32,476 nucleotides of DNA from an uncultured Pseudomonadota bacterium (GTDB lineage: Bacteria; Pseudomonadota; Alphaproteobacteria; RF32; CAG-239), in assembly GCA_949292335.1 (NCBI GenBank), contig CASEYY010000045.1:1-32476 (forward strand), in the 5' to 3' direction. Below, piece by piece: positions 7,044 through 15,701 of the stretch. The position numbers and the translations under genes are program-made. Below the pieces are notes generated by a model that did not search any database, had not been told where the DNA came from, and worked only from the letters and a program-made list of their open reading frames with translations. Within the stretch, counting starts at the first letter, position 1, and each line of letters begins with the position of its first letter.

Positions 7044-8375
7044 ATGGAAATAGCTCTTTCGGAACATTTTACTTATAAAAAATTATTCAAATTTACTATC
7101 CCTTCCGTGTTGATGATGGTGTTTACTTCAATTTACGGAGTGGTGGACGGCTTCTTTATTTCAAACTTTGTCGGAGCTCAGGAATTTGCCGCAATTAACT
7201 TTATGTATCCGTTTTTGATGGTCGTCGGTGCCGTGGGTTTTATGTTTTCGGCCGGCGGAAGCGCTCTGGTGGCCAAAACTTTGGGCGAAAGAAAAAAACA
7301 AAAGGCCAACACAATCTTTTCTTTGGTGGTATATGCAACATTCGTTATCGGTTTAATCCTGAGCTTAATCGCCTTGCTTTTTATCAGGCAAATAACCCTT
7401 GCTTTTGGCGTTGAGGGAGCATTCTTGGATAAGTGCTTGCTTTATGTGTATATTTTATTTCCGTTTATTCCGATTTTTATGCTGCAAGTCGTGTTTCAGG
7501 CTTTTTTGATTGTGGCAGAACGTCCTAAACTGGGGTTGTTTGTGACGGTTGCCGCCGGAGTGGGCAATATGCTTTTAGACGCTTTGTTTATTATCGCTTT
7601 TGACTGGGGACTCGCAGGTGCGGCTTGGGCGTCGGCTTTGAGCCAAGTTATCGGCACCGGATTGCCACTGGTTTATTTTTGCTCTCAAAAATCGCTACTG
7701 CTACGTTTGGGAAAAACACATCTTTATACAACTGCACTAGCTAAGATTGCAATTAACGGCAGTAGTGAATTTATGTCAAATATTTCTATGTCTATCGTAA
7801 CGGTGCTTTATAATTATCAATTACTTAAATTTGCCGGTGAAAACGGAGTGGCGGCTTTTGGCGTTATTTCGTATGCAAACTTTATTTTTATATCGGCCTT
7901 CTTGGGATATACAATCGGTAACAACCCTATTATCAGCTATAATTACGGTGCGATGAACCACAAAGAATTAGAAAATGTATTCAAAAAAAATTTGGTAATG
8001 ATTGGTGTGACCGGAATAGCCTTGTTTGTTATATCGGAAATTTTTGCCCTGCCGATTGTAAAAATTTTTGTCGGCTATGATGCCGAGCTTACCAATATTA
8101 CAACACATGGCTTTAGAATCTATGCAATATCGTTTTTGCTGTGCGGATTTAATATATATGCTTCGGCATTTTTTACGGCATTGAACAATGGTTTGATTTC
8201 GGCAATTATATCATTTGTCAGAACCATAATTTTTGAGTGCGGCTGCGTGATGATATTGCCGATGTTTTTTGCTTTGGGCGGAATCTGGTCTGCCATAATT
8301 GTGGCTGAGATAATGGCGTTGGTTATCAGTGCATATTTCATTTATAGTTATAGAAGACATTATCATTATATCTGA
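7044..8375 (+). CDS. MATE-family multidrug/cation antiporter
   Basis: About 443 aa, roughly 12 hydrophobic segments in two similar halves. The N-terminal FTIPSVLMMVFTSIYGVVDG is the standard MATE opening (MepA/NorM-like subgroup with VDGFFISN), and the second half repeats the pattern. Members export drugs or metabolites in exchange for Na+ or H+. Two starts are possible. The long reading from 7005 has no ribosome-binding site; ATG 7044 has GGAAAA 6-7 bases upstream and places the first helix at the usual distance, so I prefer it. Substrate unknown. Not clearly in an operon. Confidence 0.9.
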   Translation: MEIALSEHFTYKKLFKFTIPSVLMMVFTSIYGVVDGFFISNFVGAQEFAAINFMYPFLMVVGAVGFMFSAGGSALVAKTLGERKKQKANTIFSLVVYATFVIGLILSLIALLFIRQITLAFGVEGAFLDKCLLYVYILFPFIPIFMLQVVFQAFLIVAERPKLGLFVTVAAGVGNMLLDALFIIAFDWGLAGAAWASALSQVIGTGLPLVYFCSQKSLLLRLGKTHLYTTALAKIAINGSSEFMSNISMSIVTVLYNYQLLKFAGENGVAAFGVISYANFIFISAFLGYTIGNNPIISYNYGAMNHKELENVFKKNLVMIGVTGIALFVISEIFALPIVKIFVGYDAELTNITTHGFRIYAISFLLCGFNIYASAFFTALNNGLISAIISFVRTIIFECGCVMILPMFFALGGIWSAIIVAEIMALVISAYFIYSYRRHYHYI

Positions 8376-8500
8376 TAAATAAAAATTGGCTTCGCTGTTT
8401 GGTAAAAGGCAAATATGAGGCAGCCTGATATAAAACAGTTGCTATAAGTATTTTTTTTGCTAAAATGCAGCAGATTTATAACTATACTTGAGAGGCCAAT

Positions 8501-9097
8501 ATGGCTGATGTAAAAAAACTTTTGCAAGGCTTTGATAATTTCTATCAAAAATACTTTGTTGAAAACCCCGAGACATATAAAAATCTGGTACTGGAGGGAC
8601 AATCGCCTAAAACTTTGGTAATTGCCTGCAGTGACTCTCGTGTTGATCCGTCTATCTTGATGAATGCGGATCCGGGAGATATTTTTGTTATCAGAAATGT
8701 GGCAAATTTGGTGCCGCCTTTTGATGATGATATGAGCCACTGTCATGGTACTTCGGCTGCTATAGAATATGCCGTAAGACACCTCAAAGTGCAAAATATT
8801 GTCATCTTGGGACATAGCCATTGCGGAGGTATTAAAACTTTGGTCGAAGAGCATAATCATTATCATAACTTTATTGATACTTGGCTTGAAATTGCCGAAA
8901 CCAAAACTATTAATCAAATATGCAAAGATAATGACACCGAAACTGCTTGCCGGCTTTGTGAAAAAGAAGCTATAAAAATTTCGCTTAATAACCTTATGAC
9001 TTTTCCTTTTGTTGCCGAGGCCGTGCAACAAGACAAGCTTAAAATCCACGGTTGGTATTTTGACCTGTGGTCGGGTAATCTTGATATTATTAAATAA
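8501..9097 (+). CDS. Beta-class carbonic anhydrase
   Basis: A 198-aa zinc enzyme interconverting CO2 and bicarbonate. The ligands are visible: C43 with D45-R47 in ACSDSRVDP, H105 and C108 in ILGHSHCGG. The substrate-side RNVANLVPP motif is present and the length is normal for the family. Cytosolic. ATG 8501 is preceded by GAGAGG. It is followed after 23 bases by the ferritin-VIT gene, probably co-transcribed, though no functional link is obvious. Confidence 0.95.
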   Translation: MADVKKLLQGFDNFYQKYFVENPETYKNLVLEGQSPKTLVIACSDSRVDPSILMNADPGDIFVIRNVANLVPPFDDDMSHCHGTSAAIEYAVRHLKVQNIVILGHSHCGGIKTLVEEHNHYHNFIDTWLEIAETKTINQICKDNDTETACRLCEKEAIKISLNNLMTFPFVAEAVQQDKLKIHGWYFDLWSGNLDIIK

Positions 9098-9120
9098 AAC
9101 TTTTTAAGGAGTGAAATATA

Positions 9121-10011
9121 ATGGTTAAGTCTGTTGCTATTTCTGAGGAAGCTTTGAAAGCTATCGCAGAATTTCAGAAAATTGAAATGACCAGCGCCAA
9201 AATTTACGCTGATTTTGCCAAAAAACAAAAAGATGAAAAAAATAAAAAACTACTTGAGCAAATTGCTGCCGATGAAGCACGCCATACTCAAATTTGGAAA
9301 CAATACACCAACAAAGATGTAAGACCTTGCAAAATAAAAGTATGGTTTTTTAAATTTTTACATTGGGCTTTGGGATACACCTTTGTAATAAAGCTTTTGG
9401 AAACCGGAGAATACGACGGCGTAAAAAACATGGAAAAGCTCATCAACGAAGTACCGGAAATTGCACAAATCATATCTGATGAGGAAAAGCACGAAAAACA
9501 ACTAATCGATATGTTAGATGAAGAAAGACTGAATTATGTCGGTGCTATGGTGTTGGGGCTTAATGATGCGTTGGTTGAGCTGACCGGAACTATTGCCGGT
9601 TTAACCTTTGTGCTTATGAATACGACCCTTATTGCCATGGCCGGAACCATTACCGGTATTGCGGCAACCCTTTCCATGGCCGCGTCAAACTATTTGGCCG
9701 AGCGAGCAGATGGAAATCCTAATGCCGTTAAGGCCAGCGTTTATACCGGTCTTACATATTTAGTGACCGTAATTTTCTTGGTATTGCCTTATCTCCTGTT
9801 TCCGGAAAATATGTTTATTCCGGCTTTGGCCTGCATGATTGTTATTGTGGTGGCCTTGATTGCAATATTTAACTTCTATATCGCCACCGTTCGTTCCGAA
9901 AAGTTTTTGCCCAAGTTTTTTGAAATGTCGGCAATAAGTTTGTCGGTAGCTTTAATCTCATTTTTAATCGGATTGGTAGCAAAATTATTTTTCGGAATCG
10001 ATGTCGGATAA
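9121..10011 (+). CDS. mbfA: Ferritin-like/VIT1 fusion iron transporter (MbfA type)
   Basis: A 296-aa protein. Residues about 8-140 form a ferritin-like four-helix domain with metal-ligand patterns (ADEARHTQIW and SDEEKHEKQL, ExxH). Residues about 140-295 form a VIT1/CCC1 transporter domain with the signature GLNDALVELTGTIAGL and later helices. In Rhizobiales, MbfA of this architecture exports iron and protects against iron and peroxide stress; a similar role is likely here. AAGGAG precedes ATG 9121 by about 8 bases. It ends at a strong bidirectional terminator. No Irr-type operator is identified by eye. Confidence 0.88.
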   Translation: MVKSVAISEEALKAIAEFQKIEMTSAKIYADFAKKQKDEKNKKLLEQIAADEARHTQIWKQYTNKDVRPCKIKVWFFKFLHWALGYTFVIKLLETGEYDGVKNMEKLINEVPEIAQIISDEEKHEKQLIDMLDEERLNYVGAMVLGLNDALVELTGTIAGLTFVLMNTTLIAMAGTITGIAATLSMAASNYLAERADGNPNAVKASVYTGLTYLVTVIFLVLPYLLFPENMFIPALACMIVIVVALIAIFNFYIATVRSEKFLPKFFEMSAISLSVALISFLIGLVAKLFFGIDVG

Positions 10012-10014
10012 CAA

Positions 10015-10050
10015 AAAACGAACTCCCTCAGCAATGAGGGAGTTCGTTTT
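10015..10050. terminator. Bidirectional terminator between convergent genes
   Basis: A perfect 16-bp stem, AAAACGAACTCCCTCA (10015-10030) with TGAGGGAGTTCGTTTT (10035-10050), loop GCAA, A-rich on one side and T-rich on the other. It serves the iron transporter and overlaps the stop codon of the antiporter. Confidence 0.92.
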
Positions 10051-11008
10051 AATTAAAGCTTATTGCTCCTCTGGCTATCATAATCTGTGGTATGAGATAG
10101 AGGATGTATAAGATTAAGAATATCCCGCCTTCGCTTCGCGACAATTTCGAGCCGCTGTACATGAAGATAAACAACAATACCGTTGCACCCAGCATTACCC
10201 ATAAATCATAGCATAGAATCTGTTTGGCAACTTCAACATCTACTATAGTCGAAGTAAAGCCCATGATAAATACAATATTCCAAATATTAGAACCGACAAT
10301 ATTACCCAAAGCAACACCATTTTGCTTGCGAATACCTGCCATTACAGTGGTGGCCAATTCGGGTAACGAGGTACCGACCGCGATTATGGTCAAGCCGATT
10401 ATCTCTTCGGAAACGCCTAATATTCTGGCCAAAGAAACTGCTCCGGACACCAACAAATCGGCTCCGTAAATAATACCGGCAAGACCGATTGCCGTAATCA
10501 CCAGTACCAAAAACCAACTTTTATCGGCTAACGGGCTAATGGCCTCGGCTCCGACATCTTCGCTTTTGGAATTGCGGTAGTTAAAATAGATAAACCAGCC
10601 AAGTAATACCAGCATGATTATGCCGTGCCAAAATATAAATTTGCCGCTTAAGGCAAAAAGTATAAAAATCAATGTGGTCAAAAACAAAAATTTATAGTCA
10701 CGGATAAAAATATCTCTCTTGCATTCCAAAGGATTGAGAAGTGCGGCAACACCCAATATCAATAAAATATTGGCAATATTAGACCCCACGATATTTCCTA
10801 CCGAAACTCCGGCCGCACCATCTAATGCCGCTTTGATACTAACAACAAACTCCGGTGCCGAAGTGCCAAAGGCAACCAAAGTTAAACCGATTATGATAGT
10901 GGGAATCTTTAGCTTATTTGCTACGGCAACCGAACCTCTGACTGTATATTCGGCACCTACGGTCAACAAAATAAAGCCTCCGACTATAAACAGCAGACTT
11001 TCCAACAT
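10049..11008 (-). CDS. Calcium/sodium antiporter (CaCA, YrbG family)
   Basis: A 319-aa inner-membrane exchanger with about 10 TM helices and the two inverted alpha repeats of the CaCA superfamily. Repeat 1 reads AFGTSAPEFVVSI then SVGNIVGSNIANI; repeat 2 reads AVGTSLPELATTV then ALGNIVGSNIWNI. The acidic residue of each GTSxPE motif binds Ca2+/Na+. It is probably the last gene of the ihfA-merR direction, 21 bases after the MerR stop codon. Stop codon lies within the bidirectional terminator stem. Confidence 0.93.
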   Translation of the reverse strand: MLESLLFIVGGFILLTVGAEYTVRGSVAVANKLKIPTIIIGLTLVAFGTSAPEFVVSIKAALDGAAGVSVGNIVGSNIANILLILGVAALLNPLECKRDIFIRDYKFLFLTTLIFILFALSGKFIFWHGIIMLVLLGWFIYFNYRNSKSEDVGAEAISPLADKSWFLVLVITAIGLAGIIYGADLLVSGAVSLARILGVSEEIIGLTIIAVGTSLPELATTVMAGIRKQNGVALGNIVGSNIWNIVFIMGFTSTIVDVEVAKQILCYDLWVMLGATVLLFIFMYSGSKLSRSEGGIFLILYILYLIPQIMIARGAISFN

Positions 11009-11029
11009 ATCAGACCTCCGTTATTTGAT

Positions 11030-11431
11030 TTATTTTGATACAGCGGCAGAAAGCTCTGAACGCAAATTTTCAAGCTGTTCTCGGATATTTTGCAATATTT
11101 CCCGAGAATGCGAATCCATCTCCAAATTTTGCGGGGCTTCGGTGAAAAAATCTTTTTGGATTTCCTCACCCATAATTGCCTTTAGCCCTTTTTCCTTAAA
11201 AAGTTTTTGCACACCTTCAATGGTATATCTCTCATCGTAAAGATAGTGCTTGATTATACTGATCAGCTTTACATCATCGGGACGGTAATAACGACGACCT
11301 CCCGATCTTTTCATTGGCTTAATTTGCTCAAATTTGGTTTCCCAAAAACGCAAAACATGAGTAGCAACACCCAACTCTTCGGCCAGTTCGGCTATGGTGC
11401 GAAATGCGGCTTTGCTCTTATTGACCGGCAT
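11030..11431 (-). CDS. MerR-family transcriptional regulator
   Basis: A 133-aa regulator. The winged HTH (about 10-78) reads [21 protein letters not shown] then [17 protein letters not shown], followed by the usual LFKEKG region and a C-terminal coiled-coil dimerisation helix. No cysteine cluster, so it is not a metal sensor of the classical kind. This short MerR next to ihfA is a conserved alphaproteobacterial pair. Spacing to the ihfA stop is 10 bases and GAGG precedes ATG 11431. Target genes are unknown. Confidence 0.88.
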   Translation of the reverse strand: MPVNKSKAAFRTIAELAEELGVATHVLRFWETKFEQIKPMKRSGGRRYYRPDDVKLISIIKHYLYDERYTIEGVQKLFKEKGLKAIMGEEIQKDFFTEAPQNLEMDSHSREILQNIREQLENLRSELSAAVSK

Positions 11432-11441
11432 AAGACCTCTG

Positions 11442-11726
11442 TTATTTGTTGATTATTTTACGCATGGTTTGCGAAGGCTTAAACGAGATTACCTTACGCG
11501 GAGTAATAACAGCCTCTACGCCGGTTTTAGGATTGCGACCGGTACGAGCATTCTTTTGACGCAATGAAAATGTACCAAAAGACGACAACTTAACATCATT
11601 GCCTTGAGCAAGCTCCTTTACAATTTCGTTGATTATCATATCCAAAATATCATTGGAATCTTTTCTGGATAGACCAATTTCTGAGTAAATTGCCTCGGCA
11701 ACATCAAGACGGGTAACAGTTTTCAT
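11442..11726 (-). CDS. ihfA: Integration host factor subunit alpha
   Basis: A 94-aa DNA-bending protein of the HU/IHF family. Features are [10 protein letters not shown], the [10 protein letters not shown] beta segment, and the minor-groove arm [10 protein letters not shown] with the intercalating proline. The adjacency to MerR and the sequence point to the alpha subunit; the beta subunit is not in this window. It is separated from plsX by a terminator and about 200 bases, so it likely has its own promoter. Confidence 0.93.
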   Translation of the reverse strand: MKTVTRLDVAEAIYSEIGLSRKDSNDILDMIINEIVKELAQGNDVKLSSFGTFSLRQKNARTGRNPKTGVEAVITPRKVISFKPSQTMRKIINK

Positions 11727-11872
11727 CGCTAATATAATCCTTATTTTGATTGTTATGTTAATTGATACTTCTTTTATAAAAGTTTATGGTTTTGTATTAC
11801 ATTAAAAACTTTTCAAAAGCAATCCTTTATCCACAATTTTTACAGATTTTGTGTGTGGTTTAAGGGTATAAT

Positions 11873-11908
11873 AAAAGCGGATTTCTTTACAAGAGAAAAT
11901 CCGCTTTT
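11873..11908 (-). terminator. Terminator of plsX
   Basis: AAAAGCGGATTT (11873-11884) pairs with AAATCCGCTTTT (11897-11908). On the minus strand the hairpin follows the plsX stop by about 18 bases and is followed by TTTTATTAT. Confidence 0.85.
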
Positions 11909-11926
11909 TTCAATAGTTATTTTTAT

Positions 11927-12976
11927 CTATTCCATTTCATATAATATTGTTTGCAGCTCTTCCAAATCGACCTTGTCTATTTCTTCTTTTATGGTCGGAA
12001 CAAAATTTTGGCGAACCAACTTGGCCGCATTGTCGACCGCCCGCGAAAACGAAAAAGCGTCGGCTCCGCCATGGCTCTTTACCGATAAGCCGTTAAGACC
12101 TACAAACATGGCTCCGTTATACAATCTCGGATCCATTATCTTTTTGATTTTGCGGAGTGCCGGTATCATAAACAACACACCGATTTTTGCCAAAAATGAA
12201 CCTTTTATGGCGTCTTTTATCATGCGGGTTATCTGTTTGGCCGTTCCCTCAATGGACTTCAAAGCTATATTTCCGGTAAAGCCGTCGGCAACAATAACAT
12301 CGGCAATCCCGTTAGCGATATCATGCGGCTCGATAAAGCCTATGAAATCTATGCCCATTTTGGAACTTTTTATCAACTGAGCCGCCTGCTTGATTTCGTC
12401 TTTCCCTTTCATATCTTCGGAACCGATATTCAAGAGAGCAACTCTCGGCTTTGCCAGACCTAAAGCGTGACGAGCCAGAATCTCTCCCATAAAGGCAAAT
12501 TCAGCCAAATTGATGGCATCACATTCGGTGTTGGCTCCCAGATCAAGCATTACATATTTGCCGAAGCGGTGCGGCATTATGCTGACAATCGCCGGACGAT
12601 GTATTTTGGTTATGGTCTTTAGGGTCAATTTGGATATAGCCATCAACGCACCGGTATTGCCGGCCGAAACAACAGCTTGTGCTTCTCCGCTACGAACGGC
12701 ATCTATGGCCATGAACATACTGGTGTTGCGGTTTCTGATAACGCTTGAGGGTTTGTCTTCATTATGAACCATTTCCGGTGAATGTCTCAATTCACAAACC
12801 TTATCCAATTCGGGATAATTTTGCAACAAAGGTTTGACCTTGGAGGCATCGCCGAAAACGATAAATCTGATATCGGGATGATCCTTGGCTGCTATGGCCA
12901 AGCCATCTATAACGACTCGAGGGGAGTTATCTCCCCCCATCGCGTCTACAGATATGACTATGTTTTTTTCAGTCAC
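11927..12976 (-). CDS. plsX: Phosphate acyltransferase PlsX
   Basis: A 349-aa enzyme making acyl-phosphate from acyl-ACP for phospholipid synthesis. It opens with VISVDAMGGDNSP and has the conserved SAGNTGALM, MLDLGANTECDA and VADGFTGNIALK segments. I place the start at GTG 12976, where GGAG lies 6 bases upstream and the N-terminus has family length; the reading from TTG 13018 would add 14 unconserved residues and has no good site. It lies 44 bases after rpmF, the standard rpmF-plsX pair. Unlike the usual arrangement it is not followed by fabH: a terminator comes directly afterwards. Confidence 0.95.
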   Translation of the reverse strand: MTEKNIVISVDAMGGDNSPRVVIDGLAIAAKDHPDIRFIVFGDASKVKPLLQNYPELDKVCELRHSPEMVHNEDKPSSVIRNRNTSMFMAIDAVRSGEAQAVVSAGNTGALMAISKLTLKTITKIHRPAIVSIMPHRFGKYVMLDLGANTECDAINLAEFAFMGEILARHALGLAKPRVALLNIGSEDMKGKDEIKQAAQLIKSSKMGIDFIGFIEPHDIANGIADVIVADGFTGNIALKSIEGTAKQITRMIKDAIKGSFLAKIGVLFMIPALRKIKKIMDPRLYNGAMFVGLNGLSVKSHGGADAFSFSRAVDNAAKLVRQNFVPTIKEEIDKVDLEELQTILYEME

Positions 12977-13020
12977 TATTTGCTCCGTCACAAGCCTCTG
13001 ACAAGGCTGGTTATACAAAT

Positions 13021-13206
13021 TTATTCTGCTGTTTTTTGTGTTACGACTTCACGACCATCGTATTGACCGCATTTCGGGCAAACATTGTGAGGTCTTTTCA
13101 ACTCACCGCAGTTGGGGCATTCCATATAAGAATTGGCCTTCAATGCATCATGAGAACGACGCATATCTCTGCGGGATTTTGATGTTTTCTTCTTTGGTGT
13201 AGCCAT
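13021..13206 (-). CDS. rpmF: 50S ribosomal protein L32
   Basis: A 61-aa ribosomal protein with the N-terminal [20 protein letters not shown] and a four-cysteine zinc ribbon ([18 protein letters not shown]), i.e. the zinc-binding form. It is followed by plsX. An A/T-rich 9-bp inverted repeat (TATTTAGTT/AACTAAATA, 13261-13287) lies upstream, between this gene and DUF177; its role is unclear. Confidence 0.96.
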   Translation of the reverse strand: MATPKKKTSKSRRDMRRSHDALKANSYMECPNCGELKRPHNVCPKCGQYDGREVVTQKTAE

Positions 13207-13363
13207 CTTTCCATACTCTTTATTTAAAGTTATTCCAATTAGTTATCGGCATTTGTAAACTATTTAGTTTTAAAAAGCAACTAAATAAATACCTTATATC
13301 GCGAAATTCTTTTGCCCTTTTAATCAATATTTTTCTTTTTGGCAAGGCTTTTTTACTATTTTT

Positions 13364-13873
13364 TTATTTTTTGAGAACCGAAAACGGATTGCTCTTAATC
13401 GTGGTTTCTTCATCAAACTCCGATTTAAAATTAAATACCTCTCCTTCTTGTCTCGGGAAATCATCAAGCTCTAGAGCCAGTTGCTCCAAGGCTATCGCTC
13501 CTAAATCTATGCCGCCGTCCGTGAGGCCGTCTATTATCTCTTCATCAATGTCAAATTCTTCCTCTTTTGCCTCGCAAGCTTGCCGACGAGTATCAAATTT
13601 CATCTCGAAATCAATATGATACGGACGAATAAAGTGCTCTAATGAGACAACACTTATGTGTTCAACCTCGGCACTAACCTTTCCCCAAACATTAAGCATA
13701 TGCTCTCTGCCGTGCAACTGAACATTTATCTCGCCCACAAAACCTTTAACTGCCGGAACTTTCATTATTTGTGCTATGTATTCCAGTTCTTCTTTGTTGG
13801 CTCTGAGAGTGTATTTTTGAACCGATTGTTTGATATCCTCAAGTTTTAAGGAGTAAGAAAAATCTTTTTGCAT
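13364..13873 (-). CDS. YceD/DUF177 family protein
   Basis: A 169-aa acidic cytosolic protein of the DUF177 family, recognisable by its mid-section (VSLEHFIRPYHIDFEMKF) and the acidic C-terminal half with DGGIDLGAIALEQLALELDDFPR. Relatives are linked to ribosome biogenesis and 23S rRNA abundance. It sits upstream of rpmF, its constant partner. I place the start at ATG 13873 (MQKDFSYSL) because AAGGAAA precedes it at normal spacing; the longer reading from 13957 runs into the bamE promoter region. Two of the usual family cysteines are not evident. Confidence 0.88.
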   Translation of the reverse strand: MQKDFSYSLKLEDIKQSVQKYTLRANKEELEYIAQIMKVPAVKGFVGEINVQLHGREHMLNVWGKVSAEVEHISVVSLEHFIRPYHIDFEMKFDTRRQACEAKEEEFDIDEEIIDGLTDGGIDLGAIALEQLALELDDFPRQEGEVFNFKSEFDEETTIKSNPFSVLKK

Positions 13874-13943
13874 TAATATTTTCCTTGTGTTATAGATGTG
13901 GAGTATGTTCACTGAGAATGGATATAAACGCAAGGATACTAAT

Positions 13944-14414
13944 ATGTCAACAAACAAAATCTTATTTGCCCTGCTTTGCTCGGCTTGCTTGGCTTCCTGC
14001 TCTTCAACAAATCAGGAAAAATGGTTCGTTACTCATACCGGAAATATGCCTTCCGAGGAAAGAATCGCCAAACTGGAAAAAGGAGATTCCAAAAATGAGG
14101 TATTGTCGTTGCTCGGTGCTCCTTCAAATGTGCCATCTTTTGATGATAATACCTGGATATATATGTCGGCCGAAATTAAAAGGGTTGCTTTTTTTAAGCC
14201 GGAAGAAACCGAAAGAAATATTCTGGTCGTAAGCTTTAATGATAACGGTAAAGTTGCCGAAATTGCTAAATTGACTCAGGCCGACGGAAAAAATATCACT
14301 CCGTCAAGAGCAAAGACCGAAGTTAACGGACAAGAACAGGGATTCTTTAGAAAATATTTCGGCGGCGTCGGACAATATAATCCGTTTGCCGGTCAGAATC
14401 GCGGCGGAATTTAG
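13944..14414 (+). CDS. bamE: Outer membrane assembly lipoprotein BamE (SmpA/OmlA)
   Basis: A 156-aa lipoprotein. The signal peptide ends in a lipobox LASC (residues about 15-18 of MSTNKILFALLCSACLASC). The BamE fold follows, with IAKLEKGDSKNEVLSLLGAPS and a tryptophan-containing strand NTWIYMSAE, and the alphaproteobacterial extension after it. It belongs to the BAM complex that inserts outer-membrane beta-barrels. I choose ATG 13944, preceded by AAGGAT at about 6 bases. It is divergent from DUF177 and its 3' end overlaps trmJ by 4 bases, both typical of alphaproteobacteria. Confidence 0.92.
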   Translation: MSTNKILFALLCSACLASCSSTNQEKWFVTHTGNMPSEERIAKLEKGDSKNEVLSLLGAPSNVPSFDDNTWIYMSAEIKRVAFFKPEETERNILVVSFNDNGKVAEIAKLTQADGKNITPSRAKTEVNGQEQGFFRKYFGGVGQYNPFAGQNRGGI

Positions 14415-15151
14415 TCTTTTTTGCCCAAATAGTTGATTATTCCGTAAAGGGTATTTAATTCCTGCTCGGTAAGTTCCGAACGGGTGAAAATGTTGCGTAA
14501 ATTGATAACCAATTTTTCCCTTTTTTGCTCATCGTTATAGTTGGCAAAACGCGATAGTTTGTCTTCCAAATGCTTACAGAAAAGCAAAACTTTCTCTTTG
14601 GGAGCTGCGTGACTGTGGTTGGTTACCAGCTCTGCCGATCTATGTCCTATCGTCAGCTTGTAGTACTCATATCCAAGCAGTAGTACGGCTTGCGATAAAT
14701 TAAGCGAACAATGCTCCGGATTTAACGGCACATTGATAATGCCGTCAGCCAAACATATGTCCTCATTACGCAACCCCGTGCGTTCGGGACCAAACATAAT
14801 ACCGCACTTTGCTCCTTGCATAATATGCTTGTACATTTCGCGGGCTCCGTCAGAAGCATCCAGCACCAATTTGGTCTGGTCACGGTGTCTGGCCGTTGAG
14901 GCTAAAACATATTGCAAATCCCCTATTGCTTCCAAGGTGGATGAATAAACCTTGGCTTGTTCCAAAATCTCTTCGGAATTGGACGATGCCGCTCGGGCTT
15001 TATCAGATAGGTGGTCTTCGCGAGGACTTACCAAACGAAGCTCCTTTAAGGCACAATTTTTCATCGCTCGAGCCGCCATGCCCACATTTTCGCATAGCTG
15101 CGGTTCTACCAATATCACACAAGGTGAGTGATTAATATTATCGTTCGTCAC
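14411..15151 (-). CDS. trmJ: tRNA (cytidine/uridine-32-2'-O)-methyltransferase TrmJ
   Basis: A 246-aa SPOUT-class methyltransferase. The N-terminal fold opens with CVILVEPQLCENVGMAARAMKN. The SAM knot contains GIMFGPERTGLRNEDI and NVPLNPEHCSLNLSQAVLL, matching TrmJ/LasT rather than the shorter TrmL. It methylates the 2'-OH of nucleotide 32 in tRNAs as a dimer. Its start overlaps the preceding secreted-protein gene by 14 bases, implying coupled translation, and its end overlaps convergent bamE. Confidence 0.92.
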   Translation of the reverse strand: MTNDNINHSPCVILVEPQLCENVGMAARAMKNCALKELRLVSPREDHLSDKARAASSNSEEILEQAKVYSSTLEAIGDLQYVLASTARHRDQTKLVLDASDGAREMYKHIMQGAKCGIMFGPERTGLRNEDICLADGIINVPLNPEHCSLNLSQAVLLLGYEYYKLTIGHRSAELVTNHSHAAPKEKVLLFCKHLEDKLSRFANYNDEQKREKLVINLRNIFTRSELTEQELNTLYGIINYLGKKD

Positions 15152-15692
15152 TTTGAGAACTTTCCGTCTTTTTGTTTTTAACTATATTTATTCCGGCTTT
15201 TTCAAAGAGATATTTTTCCATGTCGTTGTCACTTTTGGTGTTTACTTTGGGGCTCTCAATCTCAGCGGCAACTTTAGCTGCTGTTTCGTTGCTCTCGCCG
15301 GAAGATAAAGCTTCGCGTTTCTTTTGTATTCTGGCGGCAGAATCCATGGCTCCGAGAATTAACTTGCGATCTTTTACCGTCTGTTTTCGCACCGACATAT
15401 GGACATCATCTCGAGCATCACTGTCAATTTCTGCTTTTTGCTCAATAGTCATGGTCGTGGGAGGAGCCTCCTCGGCCAACATGGCATCTATCTCCGCATT
15501 TATTTGCTGTCTTGCCAAAGCCTCTTGCTTGAAAGCCGCAGTATCTTGTGCCGATTTGCTTGAAACTGCCTCCTTGGGGGTGGCAACTTTCGCCGAAACG
15601 GAAGAAGTATTGCCGCGACTAAACATTTGTGCTTGAGCCGTCAGTGACAAAACCATCAATATTGTTAAGACATATAGTATCCTGACTTTCAT
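15138..15692 (-). CDS. Secreted helical protein of unknown function
   Basis: A 184-aa protein I do not recognise. It has a good signal peptide (residues 1-21, ending AQAQ), then a Ser/Ala/Lys/Glu-rich, mostly helical and low-complexity region with repeated acidic/basic stretches (EAVSSKSAQDTAAFKQEALARQ). No cysteine lipobox or membrane helix after the signal, so it is likely periplasmic. It is flanked by another secreted unknown (9-base gap) and trmJ (14-base overlap), all on one strand. The three appear to form an operon; the coding reading is well supported by this tight spacing. Confidence 0.72.
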   Translation of the reverse strand: MKVRILYVLTILMVLSLTAQAQMFSRGNTSSVSAKVATPKEAVSSKSAQDTAAFKQEALARQQINAEIDAMLAEEAPPTTMTIEQKAEIDSDARDDVHMSVRKQTVKDRKLILGAMDSAARIQKKREALSSGESNETAAKVAAEIESPKVNTKSDNDMEKYLFEKAGINIVKNKKTESSQSDER

Positions 15693-15701
15693 ATCTTTTC
15701 C

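Noticed and set aside
8366-9049. Minus-strand ORF of 227 codons
   Set aside because: It lies antisense to the well-supported carbonic anhydrase gene and has no recognisable domain.
11827-11835. TTATCCACA, a perfect DnaA-box sequence before ihfA
   Set aside because: It is single; no cluster of boxes, AT-rich unwinding block or origin-linked genes are nearby.
11853-12380. Plus-strand ORF of 175 codons
   Set aside because: It is antisense to plsX and runs through its terminator.
13261-13287. 9-bp A/T-rich inverted repeat upstream of rpmF as an operator or terminator
   Set aside because: Perfect but A/T-only apart from two G/C pairs, and no T-run or known operator pattern; too weak to call.
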